Part shown: one piece after another, positions 48,904-60,716 of the stretch
Layout: every line of letters starts with the position of its first letter
Numbering within the stretch: position 1 is the stretch's first letter
NCBI GenBank assembly: GCA_026826555.1
Contig: JAKSZT010053881.1
Coordinates: 9,041,706 to 9,105,705, forward strand
DNA: 64,000 nt
Source of the DNA: Tolypeutes matacus
Lineage: Eukaryota > Chordata > Mammalia > Cingulata > Chlamyphoridae
Direction: 5' to 3'
Position numbers and translations under genes: made by a program
The notes under the pieces: model-generated
The model's database searches: none
What the model saw: only the letters and a program-made list of their open reading frames with translations
Told to the model about the DNA's origin: nothing

Positions 48904-49121
48904 CAGTGGTTCTCAACCAGGGGCAACGTTACCCTCAGAGGGGAAATTTGACAATGTCTGGAAACATTTTTGATGTCTCCACAACTGGGAGAGGGCTACT
49001 ACTAGCAACTAGTGGGTAGAGATCAAGGATCCTGCTAAGTACCCTAGGATGTACAGGCTACTTCCACGGCAAAGAATTATCCGGTCCACAGTGTCAATGG
49101 TGCCAAGGTTGAGAAACCCAG
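48904..49121 (+). mobile_element. hAT-type transposon (MER20-like) with 8-bp target duplication
   Basis: The element runs from cagtggttctcaaccagggg to gaggttgagaaacccag-like sequence (218 bp), and the 8-bp duplication ctctacac is perfect at 48896-48903 and 49122-49129. It is a second copy of the element at 12851. Confidence 0.87.
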
Positions 49122-50819
49122 CTCTACACTTAGGATTGACTGAATGTTACGATCTCCCAGACAAGCATCTACTGGAGCCCCAATTTGGACCCCCAAATAG
49201 ACAGCCCTTTCTATGCTAGAAATCAGACTGTTCAGTACTTTCTGGTCTGTTTTGGCTTGGGAAGCCCAGAAATGATCATTAATAAATAGAGTATAAACTA
49301 TGATGACCCCTAACGACAGCTACCATCTTTTGCACATCTATTATGTATCAGGTACTATATAAAGTGCAGTCAAGTGGAGTAAGAGCAATGTCTAAATGCC
49401 CTTTATAAGCAAAACTAGTTCTGACTTTGCTTTGGCATCACCAGCATAAGAAAAAGCTTCTGAGCCTTCTACCTGCCAAACAATCTTGCCAACCTATGTA
49501 TAACTCCTCTGAGCTTAGCTACTCATCAACACTGAACTGCAAACAATGTTTATCTGGTTTTCTGACTTTAGCACTGTAGTAAAATCTTTCTTCACTGAAA
49601 AGCCATTGTACTAAAATGTCATTTTTATCAAGCCTATCAATGGGAAAAAAAATAAAAAATAAACCCACAACAGTCCAGCACAGTTCTGAATGTCTAGGCG
49701 AATATCCCTAGATGATCTGCTTCTTCTGTTCTCATTCCTGTTAGAGCCATAAAATAAAACCATTGGGTTTTAAATACATTATACATGGAGCACTATTTTT
49801 TTTTTTTTCACAGTGGAAGGTGGGATATCTCACACTGGTACATGCCAGAAGCAAGAAAATGAAAAGTGTCAGTAATAGAAGAAATTTGGAATCTATCCTG
49901 AAATTATTAAAAATTATCCTGGTATAGCTGACACTTTGAGAAGGGGCAACATCTGGCTGACTCTTCCACACACCACCAACCCTACTCTGTCTTCTCCTGG
50001 GCTAGCAGCAATACGGTTCACACACTCAGGGCTGAGGAATTTGGAAACACAGTTAACTGCCACTCCTCAACTGCATTCCATTTAGAAGACAGCAAAGCTG
50101 CCAGGGCCAGTGAAGTGTCCCTGACTGCAGGTCAGTGCAAATTTCCTGCTTCAGCGAGGGTTTAGTCACCAGGCTCCTCCTGATCACCAGCTCTTCCAGC
50201 TCTGACAAAGTCCTCCCCAGCCCCCCCAGCACGTTTCAGAAAGTACTGTCCAGGGGGACTCTCTATCTGATCCTCAGGCTAACCTGTGAGGTAGACTATT
50301 AGGATATCCACAGTAGAGAGGAGGAAACAGAGGTTCAGAGAGGTTAATAGCTTGCAGCAGGGCAAGACCAGAACACAAGACTTCTAACTCCTCATCACAG
50401 CTGCCTCTGCTTCAACCCTTTCAGAAAGAAGACATTCTGAGCACCCAAGACAGCCTAGTCACTAGTCTTAGCTGTGCCTTCCAGACCAAAGAATTCCTTC
50501 CTCTTTCTTCCATGAGGCAAGCCATCAAATGTCTCATTGAGCCAAATCAAGTCCACAGGGCAACATCTCCAACTCCCACAACCCTTCCTCAGATACTGTG
50601 GTTGTCAGATCCTCATCAGCTTGGTCTCTGAAACATGGTACCCAGCACTTGGGGTTTCTGGATGTGGTTTGACAAGTGTGACTTCGTGAATCTGTTACCT
50701 CCACTGATACGGTCACTGCAGGAGGCCCAAGACCACAGGAGGTTTTTTTTTTTTTTTTTAATATCAGCTGAACCTACTATCATCTCATGTTCACTAATTT
50801 ATGCTTTGAACATACTTCT

Positions 50820-51480
50820 AACAGATATTCACTGAGCACTTGCCTGCTGTTGTTCTAGGTGCTGGGATATAATAGAGAACATGACTGCCCTTGTGGAGCT
50901 TACAGTCTACTAAGAGAGATAGAGAAAACAAATAAATAAGTAAAATATATAATATGGACAAGAGTGCTGTGGAGAAATATTAATTGAAGGAAATGGAGAG
51001 GGGTACTATACTTTTCAATAATGTGGTAGGGAAAGCCTAAGAAAGGCACTGAGAAGGTAAAGACATGAAGAGAGAGCCACATGGACATCAGGGAGAAGAG
51101 CTTTCCCAGTGGAAAGAGCTGTAGGTAGAAAGGTCTGAGGCAGGAATCTGCCTGGATTGTGAAGGAAGAGCAAGGAGGCCACTGTAGCCAGAGCACAGGG
51201 AATGAGGGGGAGAGTAGGAGGAGAAAAGGTCAGGTCAGAGGACACAGGTCCAAAAAAGCCTTATAGGCCATCGTGAGACTGCAGCATTATTCTGAATTAG
51301 GTGGGCCGCCATTAAGCGTTCACTAAAACATCTAACAAATGTCTTAACTGGATCACTCTGACTGCTATGCTGAGTCTAGACTGAAAGGGGATGAGGAGTA
51401 GGAGCCCAGCGATAGGCTTCTAGAATAAACTATGCAAAATTGCGGCTGTTGGTGGCAGGGAAGTGGTGGTGGAGATGATG
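50820..51480 (+). repeat. Old, widespread mammalian repeat
   Basis: The succession 'tgagcacttgcctgctgttg', 'cttgtggagcttacagtct', 'gtctgaggcaggaatctgcc', 'ccttataggccatcgtgaga' and 'aactggatcactctgactgc' is a familiar ancient mammalian interspersed repeat in plus orientation. I do not trust my memory for its family name. Confidence 0.6.
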
Positions 51481-52032
51481 GCACCAAATGTTCTTGATTT
51501 ATCAATCAAGGCTCTGTCATCCTTCCCTTACACCAGCAATTTTTTTATATAAATACAAAGTCTTAAATACATTCTTTAGACCCATATTTCAAGCTATAGA
51601 GATGACTTAAAAACCACTGTTTTGTTAGCTGTATCTGTAAATTTCCTATACTTTGATCTAAATCCCTGAGGAGTTCAACAAGACAAAGCTAAAGTACAGC
51701 TTCATTCCCAGGATGACCAGAGCACATTAAACAGCATTTGCTGGGGCCCAAGTTTGTTCAATCAACTGCAAAGGTACCATACAGAACTGCTGTCAGCTCA
51801 CATGTCCTCATCTTGACATAAGGGTGTTGTGCTAGAACCAGCCAAGAGCTCTGCTGAAAAACAGACACGGCATATTTATGCCATCCCTCTAATCTACCAG
51901 TCCACGCCCCAGGCACTGCCTAATAGTCGTGGTTTGGTCTCCTTATTAGATTCTGTCCTGGGGTAAAGTTGGTGGAAGAACATAGGATGTAAAGGGAGTA
52001 GGGGGAAAAAAAACACAGAGGGGATATAATAG

Positions 52033-52225
52033 TTTTTTTTTTTTTTTTTTAAGATTATTTATTTATCCCTTCCCTGCTGCTTATGCTCGCTGTCCGTTTG
52101 CTTTGCGTTTTTTTCTGTGTCTGCTTGTCTCCTTCTGTTGCGTCATCTTGTTGCGCCAGCTCACTGCGCCGACGGGGGCCATATGGTAAATGGGAGCCCA
52201 AGCAATTGAGCCACAGCCGCTTCCC
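52033..52225 (-). mobile_element. Xenarthran tRNA-derived SINE, first of two at one target
   Basis: The reverse complement starts gggaagcggctgtggctcaa and ends in a poly(A) tail (T run on the plus strand at 52033-52050). It is flanked by tataatag at 52025-52032 and 52226-52233. Confidence 0.9.
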
Positions 52226-52233
52226 TATAATAG

Positions 52234-52354
52234 TTTTTTTTTGTTTGTTTGTTTGTTTGTTGGTTTTTTTTTTTTACCGGGAGGTCCCGGGGATCGAACC
52301 CAGGTCCCTCCATATAGACGGACGCCCAACTATTTGAGCCACATCCGCCCCCCC
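52234..52354 (-). mobile_element. Xenarthran tRNA-derived SINE, second at the same target
   Basis: The reverse complement starts ggggggcggatgtggctcaa, short monomer type as at 12346, followed by a long A/AAAC tail. Its flanks are ataatag at 52227-52233 and 52355-52361, the second flank being a third copy of the target. Confidence 0.9.
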
Positions 52355-52559
52355 ATAATAGTTTTTTGATACGAGGAGGGGTTGCAATCATCGCAAGAAA
52401 AATAAGTGCATGTGTAAATGTGAAACTGTTTTTTAAAAATATATGTTAAAAGCAAGGATTTTATATTGGCTAAAATGACAGAAACTTTCTAAAGCTGTTT
52501 ATTCCATCCCCCATCCTCTACCTCATCTATGGGTCCTTGCCATCCTATGACCTGACTGT

Positions 52560-53140
52560 ATTTCTGGCTCTTAGGCCTCAACCCAACTGTTAAAGTAACC
52601 TCCTCCCCACCTCCCAGCCTCCAATCCTATCCCCATCTATCCGTACTCCACACTCTCACCTGGGCCATTTTTCTAAAATGTAAATCTATGATGATGCAGG
52701 TTAGAATCTAAGCATCTTAATGTGGAATGTGGCCTCTGCCTGCCCCCATTTTCTATCACTCCCCACATACCCAACTGTCATCCTGAACCACTCAGTTCCA
52801 GAACATACCATGCTGCTTCACACTCGTAGGCTTTTTGACATCCTGTGCCCCTGCTCGACTGCTCTTCCCTGCCTTGCTCCTTACCTTCTTATGAAGCTTC
52901 CCAGGCTCCCTTTCTCTCCTCTGGGTGGGGTACCCATAGATGTCTTGTACAAACCTCTAGTCCAGCCTTTCTTTCACATGAACTGCTATTATTTATCAGT
53001 GTATCTGCTGCCCACACGTAACAAAAAACACTACCTTGAGAACCGAGAAAGAACCTTGTTCATTTTGAATCTCCAGGGCCTAGCACTGTGCTTGGCACAA
53101 AGCAGGGCCTTGCTGATTGCTTGCCGAATGAAAGCTCTTA
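52560..53140 (+). repeat. L2-type LINE 3' portion
   Basis: C-rich text such as 'accataccatgctgcttcac', then 'aatctccagggcctagcact' and 'gcttggcacaaagcaggg' fits an L2 3' end. The 146-codon open frame at 52720-53160 lies inside it. Confidence 0.65.
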
Positions 53141-54149
53141 TAAGAAAGGATATGCCGTAATTTCTTCATTCCCACAACCAAAACTCCTTTCTTCCCTTAC
53201 TGTCCAGGAAATGAGCGTTTGGCCAGGCTTTAAAGCTAATGATTTGCTTTTTCAACTAATAACTCCACCTAAAAACCAATTATTAAAACATGTTTAGCAG
53301 TTCCGTGTCATCCCCCAGAATCTGCTGAACTTTCTTCCTGCTTGTTAATTAAAACCCACTCCTCTGACATTGCCTGACATGACAAATGTCTTCCTGTGGG
53401 AATGAACTGAGTGCTGAACTCCAAAAATCCCCATCCATAGCAAGGGTCTATTGAAGGGGCAACCATGAAGCATTTTACTATCTAAAAACTCCAGGGCTGG
53501 GCTGAGGTGCACACTAAGCCATCTCCTCCCCTGGAATGCTCTTTCATACTCGAACCATGCACAACATTTGCATTTTAAATTCTGGTTTTGCTACCAGATT
53601 TTTTTAAAGAGCAGAACATTACTCTATCTGCCAGTGCTCGGAGTTTTATTACAAGAACTTACGGATAGGCAACGAGAGCCAAGTTTATTATTTTTTCTGG
53701 ATGGGATTCAACAACCTCGTCCAAAAGAGCATGAAAAAAGCAAAAGAGGCAGCCAGCACTTTTGTTTCTACACCTGCATTTATGCTTTAACTCTTAAAGT
53801 TCTAAGCAGATCCACTGAAGCCTTAAGATTGATTTCCCATGCCTGGGAGAAGAGAACAAATCTGAGCTAATGTGCACAGGTGCCATTTTCCTGAAACTAA
53901 GGTTCTTCATGTTAACACTTAGCATCAGCTGACCCAGGGGGCCTGTGGGTTGCATCACAGTCTCTCTCTGGGCCTCCTCCAAGTTGGTTTGGTCTTCAGT
54001 GAGGAGGGAGAGGACCTTTGCTGTGCATAGAGCCACACTTTAAGACCTCATCTACTCTTCTCCCCATCCTCCTGCCTCCTTGATCCCCCCAAAAACAATG
54101 CTCCCAGATAAATGGTCCTGATGAAAATCAAGCCTCTCGATCAAAGGTG

Positions 54150-54520
54150 GCAATTACTGTTCATCTTAAGTTTCACCTCACTTCCTTCAAGTCTACTCAG
54201 ATGTTATCTTTTCACTGAGACTTATTTAAAATTACAACCCAACCTCCCAGCCCCCAATCTGGCAATCCTGATTTCCCCCAAACTTGCTCTATATTTTCTT
54301 TTTTCTAAGGTACTTATCACTTTCTAAAATCCAATATAATTTACTTATTTATCATGCTTATTGCCCATCTACTTCCACTGGAAAATAAATTCTTCAAAGG
54401 CTGGGATCTTAGACTGCTTTGTTCATGGGTATATTCCCACCACCTAGAGCAGTGCAGGGCCCAGAATCGGCACTCTATAAGTATTTGTTGAATGAATGAA
54501 TGAATCTTGAGGTCTGATTA
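54150..54520 (+). repeat. L2-type LINE 3' end
   Basis: It ends with 'cacctagagcagtgcagggc', 'cactctataagtatttgttg' and gaatgaatgaat, the standard L2 terminus. Confidence 0.7.
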
Positions 54521-54966
54521 ATTAGCAGTACCTACCTTGAAGTTCTGTGCTGAGAATGATTCTGTGATCATATCATGAGTAGTGGAAAAATGGGAGTGAG
54601 TGCCACGGTCAGGCCTTTGGGGAACGACATCTTTGTTCCAGATCTATTCTGCCCAACACAGTAGCCACTAGCTATGTGTTACCAATATTGTGAATCTAAA
54701 TTGAGCTGTCCTGAAAATGAGTACAAAAAAGAAGTAAATATCATATTGATAATTTTCATATTGATTACCTGTTTAAAGGATATTATCTGGATATATTGAG
54801 TTCAATCAAAATTAATCTCAACTATTTCTTTTTATGTTTTTAAATGTGCTAATAGAAGATTTAAAATAACAGATATGGTTCGCATTAAATTTCTACTGGG
54901 CAGAGTTGCTCTAGCTCCTCCTTCAATATGACCCTAAGGAAGGAACACGTTTACGAACTGATGATA

Positions 54967-54993
54967 TCCATCCATCCATCCATCCATCCATCC
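54967..54993. repeat. TCCA tetranucleotide microsatellite
   Basis: About 6.5 uninterrupted TCCA units. Confidence 0.95.
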
Positions 54994-55048
54994 CCTTCTT
55001 ATTCCAGTCTCAAAACATAAATCAACGTCAAGAAGATATCTCAAGCCC

Positions 55049-55226
55049 AGTGCTCCTCAAAGTGTGATCCTCCAACCAGTGTATCAGAGAGAGGCACATC
55101 AAAATGCAGATTCCCAAGTAGGGAGGGAATATAGAGTCCAGGAAACTGCATTATAAAACTCCCCCTCCATGCACGTGACCCTCCTCACCTACCCCATGAT
55201 TCACAAGCATACTTGAGGACCACTGC
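55049..55226. mobile_element. DNA transposon remnant (MER5-like)
   Basis: The ends cagtgctcctcaaagtgtg and cttgaggaccactg are inverted repeats across about 180 bp. Diverged. Confidence 0.65.
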
Positions 55227-56095
55227 ACTCTAGACCAGAGATGCAAATATTATTTAAACTGCAAATAAAATATTTGTGAAAGCTTGAAGGAGAGTGTTCA
55301 TAGAGCAAGCAAGAATCTTCTCCCCTGCACTGGTGAAAAATGCCAAGACAGAGAGAATAAAGCCAAATCCTCCTGATGGAGTCATCTTCTTGCACATTGA
55401 AAAAGAAAACAAAGAGCTTTGTGAAATAAGAGAAGCCATAGAGGCCCAACGATCAAGAAAAGCCTGCTGAGATCTCAGAGCAAAATCCATTCCAGGAAAC
55501 ACATGCACACACACAAACACACCCCCTATAGTTCCACCAAGGTCCATTTGGAGCTCGACACCTCGGTTGGGTGAGGGTTTGCTATTCATGTTCCAGCTCC
55601 TTGAGGCTGCTCTAACCCACACACCCAGCTTCACACATTTACATGACTTTAATATTGCTGGAAGTTCAGCACTTGCACAATCAGGATCAGCTCCTCTTTC
55701 TCTTCTGACCTGCCCTAGCCCAACTTCCATGATTCCTATTTCCTTTTACTGACTTCTGTACAGAAAAATCTCTTTTTGGAGTTACCTATTTCGGAAAATA
55801 GAAAGATCAAAACCAGGCAAGGAAGAAAAATAAAGCAAAGAAAAACATGTTGATTTTTCAGAAACACCTGCCATGCCAAGAATTTGCTAATTCAGTTGTA
55901 GCGGGGGGAAAGCATATGGTAAAGTAGAATGGGCATTTCTCTAGAATTCAGGTTTATGATTAAGTAGGAGCTATGCAAATTGGTCTTATAACTCATAACA
56001 TCCCCTCCCCGAAATGCATTAAAGAGATTATGCTTTGACATCTTTTTTACACACAAAGACCAGCAAAAACAAACTAATATAAAATACTAGAACAG

Positions 56096-56333
56096 GGAGC
56101 AGATGTGGCTCAAGCGGTTGAGTGCCCGCCTACTACACGGAAAGTCCCAGGTCCCGTTCCTGGTGCCTGCTGAAAAAACAAAAACCAACAACAAGCAAAA
56201 CAAACAATAAAAACCAACTCAGGAAAGCCAATGTGGCTCAGTGGTTGAGCGCCGGCTATCTACATACGATGTCCCAGGTTCAATCCCCAGCCCTGGGTAC
56301 CTCAAATAAAACAAAAACAAACAAACAAAAAAC
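56096..56333 (+). mobile_element. Xenarthran tRNA-derived SINE, dimeric form
   Basis: The left head is ggagcagatgtggctcaagc and the right head is ggaaagccaatgtggctcag, with an A/C-rich linker and tail. The 10-bp duplication actagaacag is perfect at 56086-56095 and 56334-56343. Confidence 0.93.
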
Positions 56334-58284
56334 ACTAGAACAGTATTGAAATATTTATCTCCCATATGATAATTGAGCACTATATTTTAAAAGAGGAAAA
56401 ATGACATGTTCTCTCTATCCAATTCCTAGGAGGACTATGCTTGCCTGTTTCCTCCAGAGTCACATGTGAAATGTGACCTGAAACATGTTTTCTATTACCA
56501 TATATCATGACTCAATGTTTAAAAAAAAAAAAGTGTGCTTTAAAGAAATAATAACTTCCATGCCCATGAACTTATATTCATAATTTGCAAAGCTACATAT
56601 TCATGAGTCATGTGATTACAGCATCTGCCAATCATGCATTCAAGAAACAGAACTCCACGCAACCATTTTAAAATTCTTAAGTGTTTTTATTTGTCCCCAC
56701 GACCAGATTACTTTCTTTCAGTAAATGGCTTAAAACTTATTTGACTATTAATTTTTCTCAAAACATTCGTAATGATCATCCTCTGCTTTTAATTTTTATC
56801 CTTGCTGAAATAAAAGGGACTAGTTGGAACCGCCCTCTGTTCTAACACCCAACATGTTTACACATGTCCAAGAGGAAAGCTCTGAGATGCTGCCCTCTGA
56901 ATGTAAACATGCACAAACATGAACATAAGCCAGTACAAAAGCAATACTCTAATCTGTGGAAACGTATAGCAATGATGGTATCTTTGAGTATGTAAATACA
57001 CAAAGAGAAGCAAAGATCTCACTCTATCTGAAAGATCAGCTCAGTCCCCACAGGTTACCAAATTAATGAAGCTGCCTTAAAATATAGAGTTTTTTCAAAG
57101 CAGAATCCCAGGCCACACAGTGATCTCCCATGGACTTACAAAATTATCTCCCCAGACTCCTAAATTTACCCCTTCTCATCTCCCAATGTTAGCATAATAG
57201 GAAGAGTTTGTCCCCAAACTCCATATACATTTGCCATCTATTTTAAGGGTGTTTTTCAAGGGAAAATATATTGGCATCGTCACTATTACTTGCCACATTC
57301 CTGGATCTACTTTTGCCCTCCCCCTCCCCAGTTGTGCTTCCGGGGAACACCTCAGTGTGGAGGACTTTTTTTTTTTTTTTAAAGTTACATCCAATCTACC
57401 TACCCAGGGTCAAGGACACAAACTGAATTTTATAAACACCTGGCTCCAAATAGATTCCTAGAATTCTCTTCATTAAGGCTAATCATTTAAGTTCTATTTT
57501 ATAGACAAAAAACCTGAAGCTCAAAGACGCTAAAGCATCTGCCCAAGGCACAGGGTTGCGAATAGAACCAAAGACGTCGCATCTCATTCCAGAGCTCTCT
57601 ATATTCCACAACCATGGCATAGTACAGAGTAGAGAGACAGGAGCCCTGCCTCAACCTCCTAATAGAATGCTAAAAGACAATCATCAAAAAGGCTAACTGA
57701 ACACTTACAAAGTGCACATTACATAGATTCTGAATTCTCACATCTTACAACTGAAGAAACTGGTGCTCCGAGGTTAGGTTACATACTTTTAGCAAAAGAC
57801 AGAGTTCAGATCCAAACTTGAGTCTGCTGGACTCCAAAAACTGTGCTCTTTCCACCACAGTACTGAGGGTTCCTGGAAAGGCTGCCGCCCTTGTTGAGGA
57901 AAGCAGCTGGCAGGTCAGCAAAGCCCTGGGTAACAAGCCAAGGTTTTCACCAGGCTTTTAAAGAGAGAATGAAAAAGGGAGAAGCAATACAGCAAATTAG
58001 GGGGTCACTGCCTTTCCCTGCCTCTTGCACAAAGATTCTTCTCCTTGGGTTTTTTCCTTTTTTCTCTCTTCCCCAGCAGCATGAGTTGCTATGCTGGAGA
58101 AAGTGAAGGAGAAAAGAATGGAAGGGGCAGGCAGAAATAGTAATGCCTGTTAGGGAAACAAAACAATGACTAACAATGACTCGGCTGGAACAAGAGAGAT
58201 GTGGTTATAGTAAACAGCAACAACAAACTGCCCATAAATCTTACATGGGCTGAATAGGGATGACAGCGAACACAAAATGGCGAG

Positions 58285-58622
58285 AATAGTGTTGCTATGC
58301 AGGTATTCTGTACATGTGATCCAAGTCCATAATTGGTTGACTTTAAATAAGGGAGATTATCCTAGATAATCAGGTGAACCTGATTCCATCAGCTGAAAGG
58401 CCCTAAGAGTAGAGGTGAGGTTCCTGAAGGGAGAAGAAAGTCTACCTGTGAATAGTAGCTTCAGCTCATGCCCAAGAGTCTAGCCTACTCTTCCTGACGG
58501 CCTGCCCTATGGATTTCTGACTTACCCTGCCAGTCCCCACAATTGTGTAACCCAATTCCTTGCAATAAATGTCTTGTATATCTCCTACTGGTTTCATTTC
58601 TTTGGTTGAACCCTGATGGATA
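58285..58622 (+). mobile_element. LTR-like repeat, copy 1
   Basis: The text 'ggttgactttaaataaggga', 'gaacctgattccatcagctg', 'cagtccccacaattgtgtaa' and the ending 'tttggttgaaccctgatgga' matches a common mammalian LTR-like repeat. The same succession occurs at 60312-60716 in the same orientation. Family not assigned. Confidence 0.6.
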
Positions 58623-59941
58623 TTGCTTCTGTGAATAGCTGACACAAGCCCCAGGAGAAATGGGGTGGCATATTCTGGGGCCTAGCAATTACAGACCCAA
58701 GAATGGTCTGATAAAAAAAGGTTCTAAGGACATTTCCTTTAGGGGGCATGATGGAGGTGGGGCCTCTAACCCAAAACAACTGCTTGAAACTCCCTTCAAA
58801 CTTACTAAAATTACCTCTCAAGCCAAGGCAGGGTCATCTTAGCAAGCCACATTCTTGTGCCCACCTCCCCTTTCCAGACTACATTTATCAATCTCTTCAG
58901 AAGACCAAAGTGTTCTTCTATGCCAAAGCCAAGAAGGTTGAACTGGGCACATGTAATGTCACACTAAAGAGACATGATTCCCCATGGGTTAAGGATATAC
59001 AGATACTAAGCAAGGCATCTTCGTGGTGCTGATCCAGACATGGTTCAACCTGAAGAGTTCAGAGAAAAAATGTTGTTGGGAAAGAGGTTAAGGAGCAATT
59101 TCAAAATCCTTACTCCAAAGAAATATTGTCATTACCTAGATCCCACTGCTGAAACAAACCATTCATAATATGCTTTGCTAAAAGAAGACCAGACAGGCAA
59201 TTCCACTTCAGCTCCTCACTTGGTCAGGCAGAGCTGATGGCCTGACTTGGCTCTAAGGGTTCAATCCTGAAGCCTTGCCCCCAGACAATCATTAATGGCT
59301 CCAAGCTGGAGACCTGGGTTACGGATGACATCAGTCACACCCGTGAGCCAAGCAGTATGACAAATCCCATCTCAGGTCCCCATTTACTATCTGGAAAGTA
59401 TGGGGCCCTTAGATTATTATGTCCATCCCTCAGGAGGTCACCCAACTACCTTCCTTGAACTGCCTTTGACTAAAGGATAATGGCAGAGGCTCTAAGCAAA
59501 GGAAAAATCAGGGGAAAATGGGCTCAAAACACCCTAAGGGTTTAATCACTTTAAGAATGTGATATTTAAGGTGGCAGCCATGCTAGCTTCCAGCCCTTGG
59601 GAGGTTAGCTACTGACACTATTTCAGAAGTTTCACACAGTGTCTAGGAATACTATTGCTATATGGCATCAGATATGATCACGATACCTCAAGCATATAGA
59701 TCTCAGAGAAAGTCATTTAACCTAAATGCTTTCCTCTGCAAAAGGGGAGCACTGCATCAGGTAACAGTGGGCAATTAAAATCCAACACCCCTGGATATAC
59801 TCACTTGCTCCTATTCAAAGTAGGAACAATCTCAGGACCAAAATATGGGATGTGCGGCACATAGCAGGGGAAAAAAGGAAACATCTAGGCCAGACTAATT
59901 TCCATCATTAAGAAAAAGAGCTATTTGCATTTATTGAGGAC

Positions 59942-59973
59942 TTACAATAAAGTAACTATTTACTTTATTGTAA
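59942..59973. repeat. Perfect 14-bp inverted repeat with 4-base loop
   Basis: ttacaataaagtaa (59942-59955), ctat, ttactttattgtaa (59960-59973). The sequence after it (aataaaggaactattctaag) repeats the first arm in direct orientation. Confidence 0.95.
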
Positions 59974-60009
59974 ATAAAGGAACTATTCTAAGCACTTTAA
60001 TGGGTAGTA

Positions 60010-60200
60010 GCCACCACTCACTAGCTGTGTGACCTTGTACAAGTAACAAACTCTGTCTCAGCTCACTCCTGTTAAAATGAAGCTAATAATAGTACCTACT
60101 TCATAGGGTTGTGATGAGGATTAAATAAATATATGTGAAATGCTTAGAAGAGTGCCTAGCACAGGCCACACATGATACGTGTTTGTTAAATATAAACATA
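60010..60200 (+). repeat. MIR SINE remnant
   Basis: The text 'actagctgtgtgaccttgta', 'gtacctacttcatagggttg' and 'agtgcctagcacaggcc' is a clear MIR. Confidence 0.7.
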
Positions 60201-60311
60201 CATGGATACATATCTTCACAACAGGCCACCAGGGCTGTCAGACAGATCTTGAGGATGGCAAGTCATGCTTCACAGCTCACTGCAGCAGGATCTTAGCATA
60301 GCCTCCTTGTC

Positions 60312-60716
60312 TGTGATGGTTAATTTCATGTGTCATCTTGGCTAGGTTATGGTGCCAAGTTGTTTGGTCAATCAGGCACTGGCCTGATTGTTGCTGTGAG
60401 GACAGTTTATGGATTTAAATCGTTAGTCAATTGATTTCATCTGTGGCTAATTAGTCTACAATCAACAAAGGAGACTGCGTTCAGCAATCAGAGAAACCTC
60501 TTCATCCCATCAGTGGAAGGCCAAAGGGAGAACTGAGGATTTCAGCAGCATCTTCAGGGGAATTCAACAGCACTTTCATCGAGTTTCCAACTTGCAGCAT
60601 GCCCTACAGAATTGGGACTTGCCAATCCTCAAGGTCACAAAGCCAATTCCTATAATAGGTCTCTTAATATTTATAGATATATCTTGCGGTTCTGTTTTTT
60701 TGGAGAACCCTAAAGC
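60312..60716 (+). mobile_element. LTR-like repeat, copy 2
   Basis: It begins tgtgatggttaatttcatgt, has 'tgattgttgctgtgaggaca', 'gggacttgccaatcctcaag' and 'ttcctataataggtctctta', and ends 'ttttggagaaccctaaa'. Same family and orientation as 58285-58622. Confidence 0.65.

Noticed and set aside
52720..53160. A 146-codon open frame on the plus strand
   Set aside because: It lies within an L2-type repeat, which explains the C/T-rich open stretch.
55254..55730. A 158-codon open frame on the minus strand, the longest frame in the window
   Set aside because: It has no domain or motif that I recognise, includes low-complexity CVCVH-type residues from a CA-rich stretch, and overlaps no splice or promoter signal. 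It is likely a chance frame in the 5' intron.
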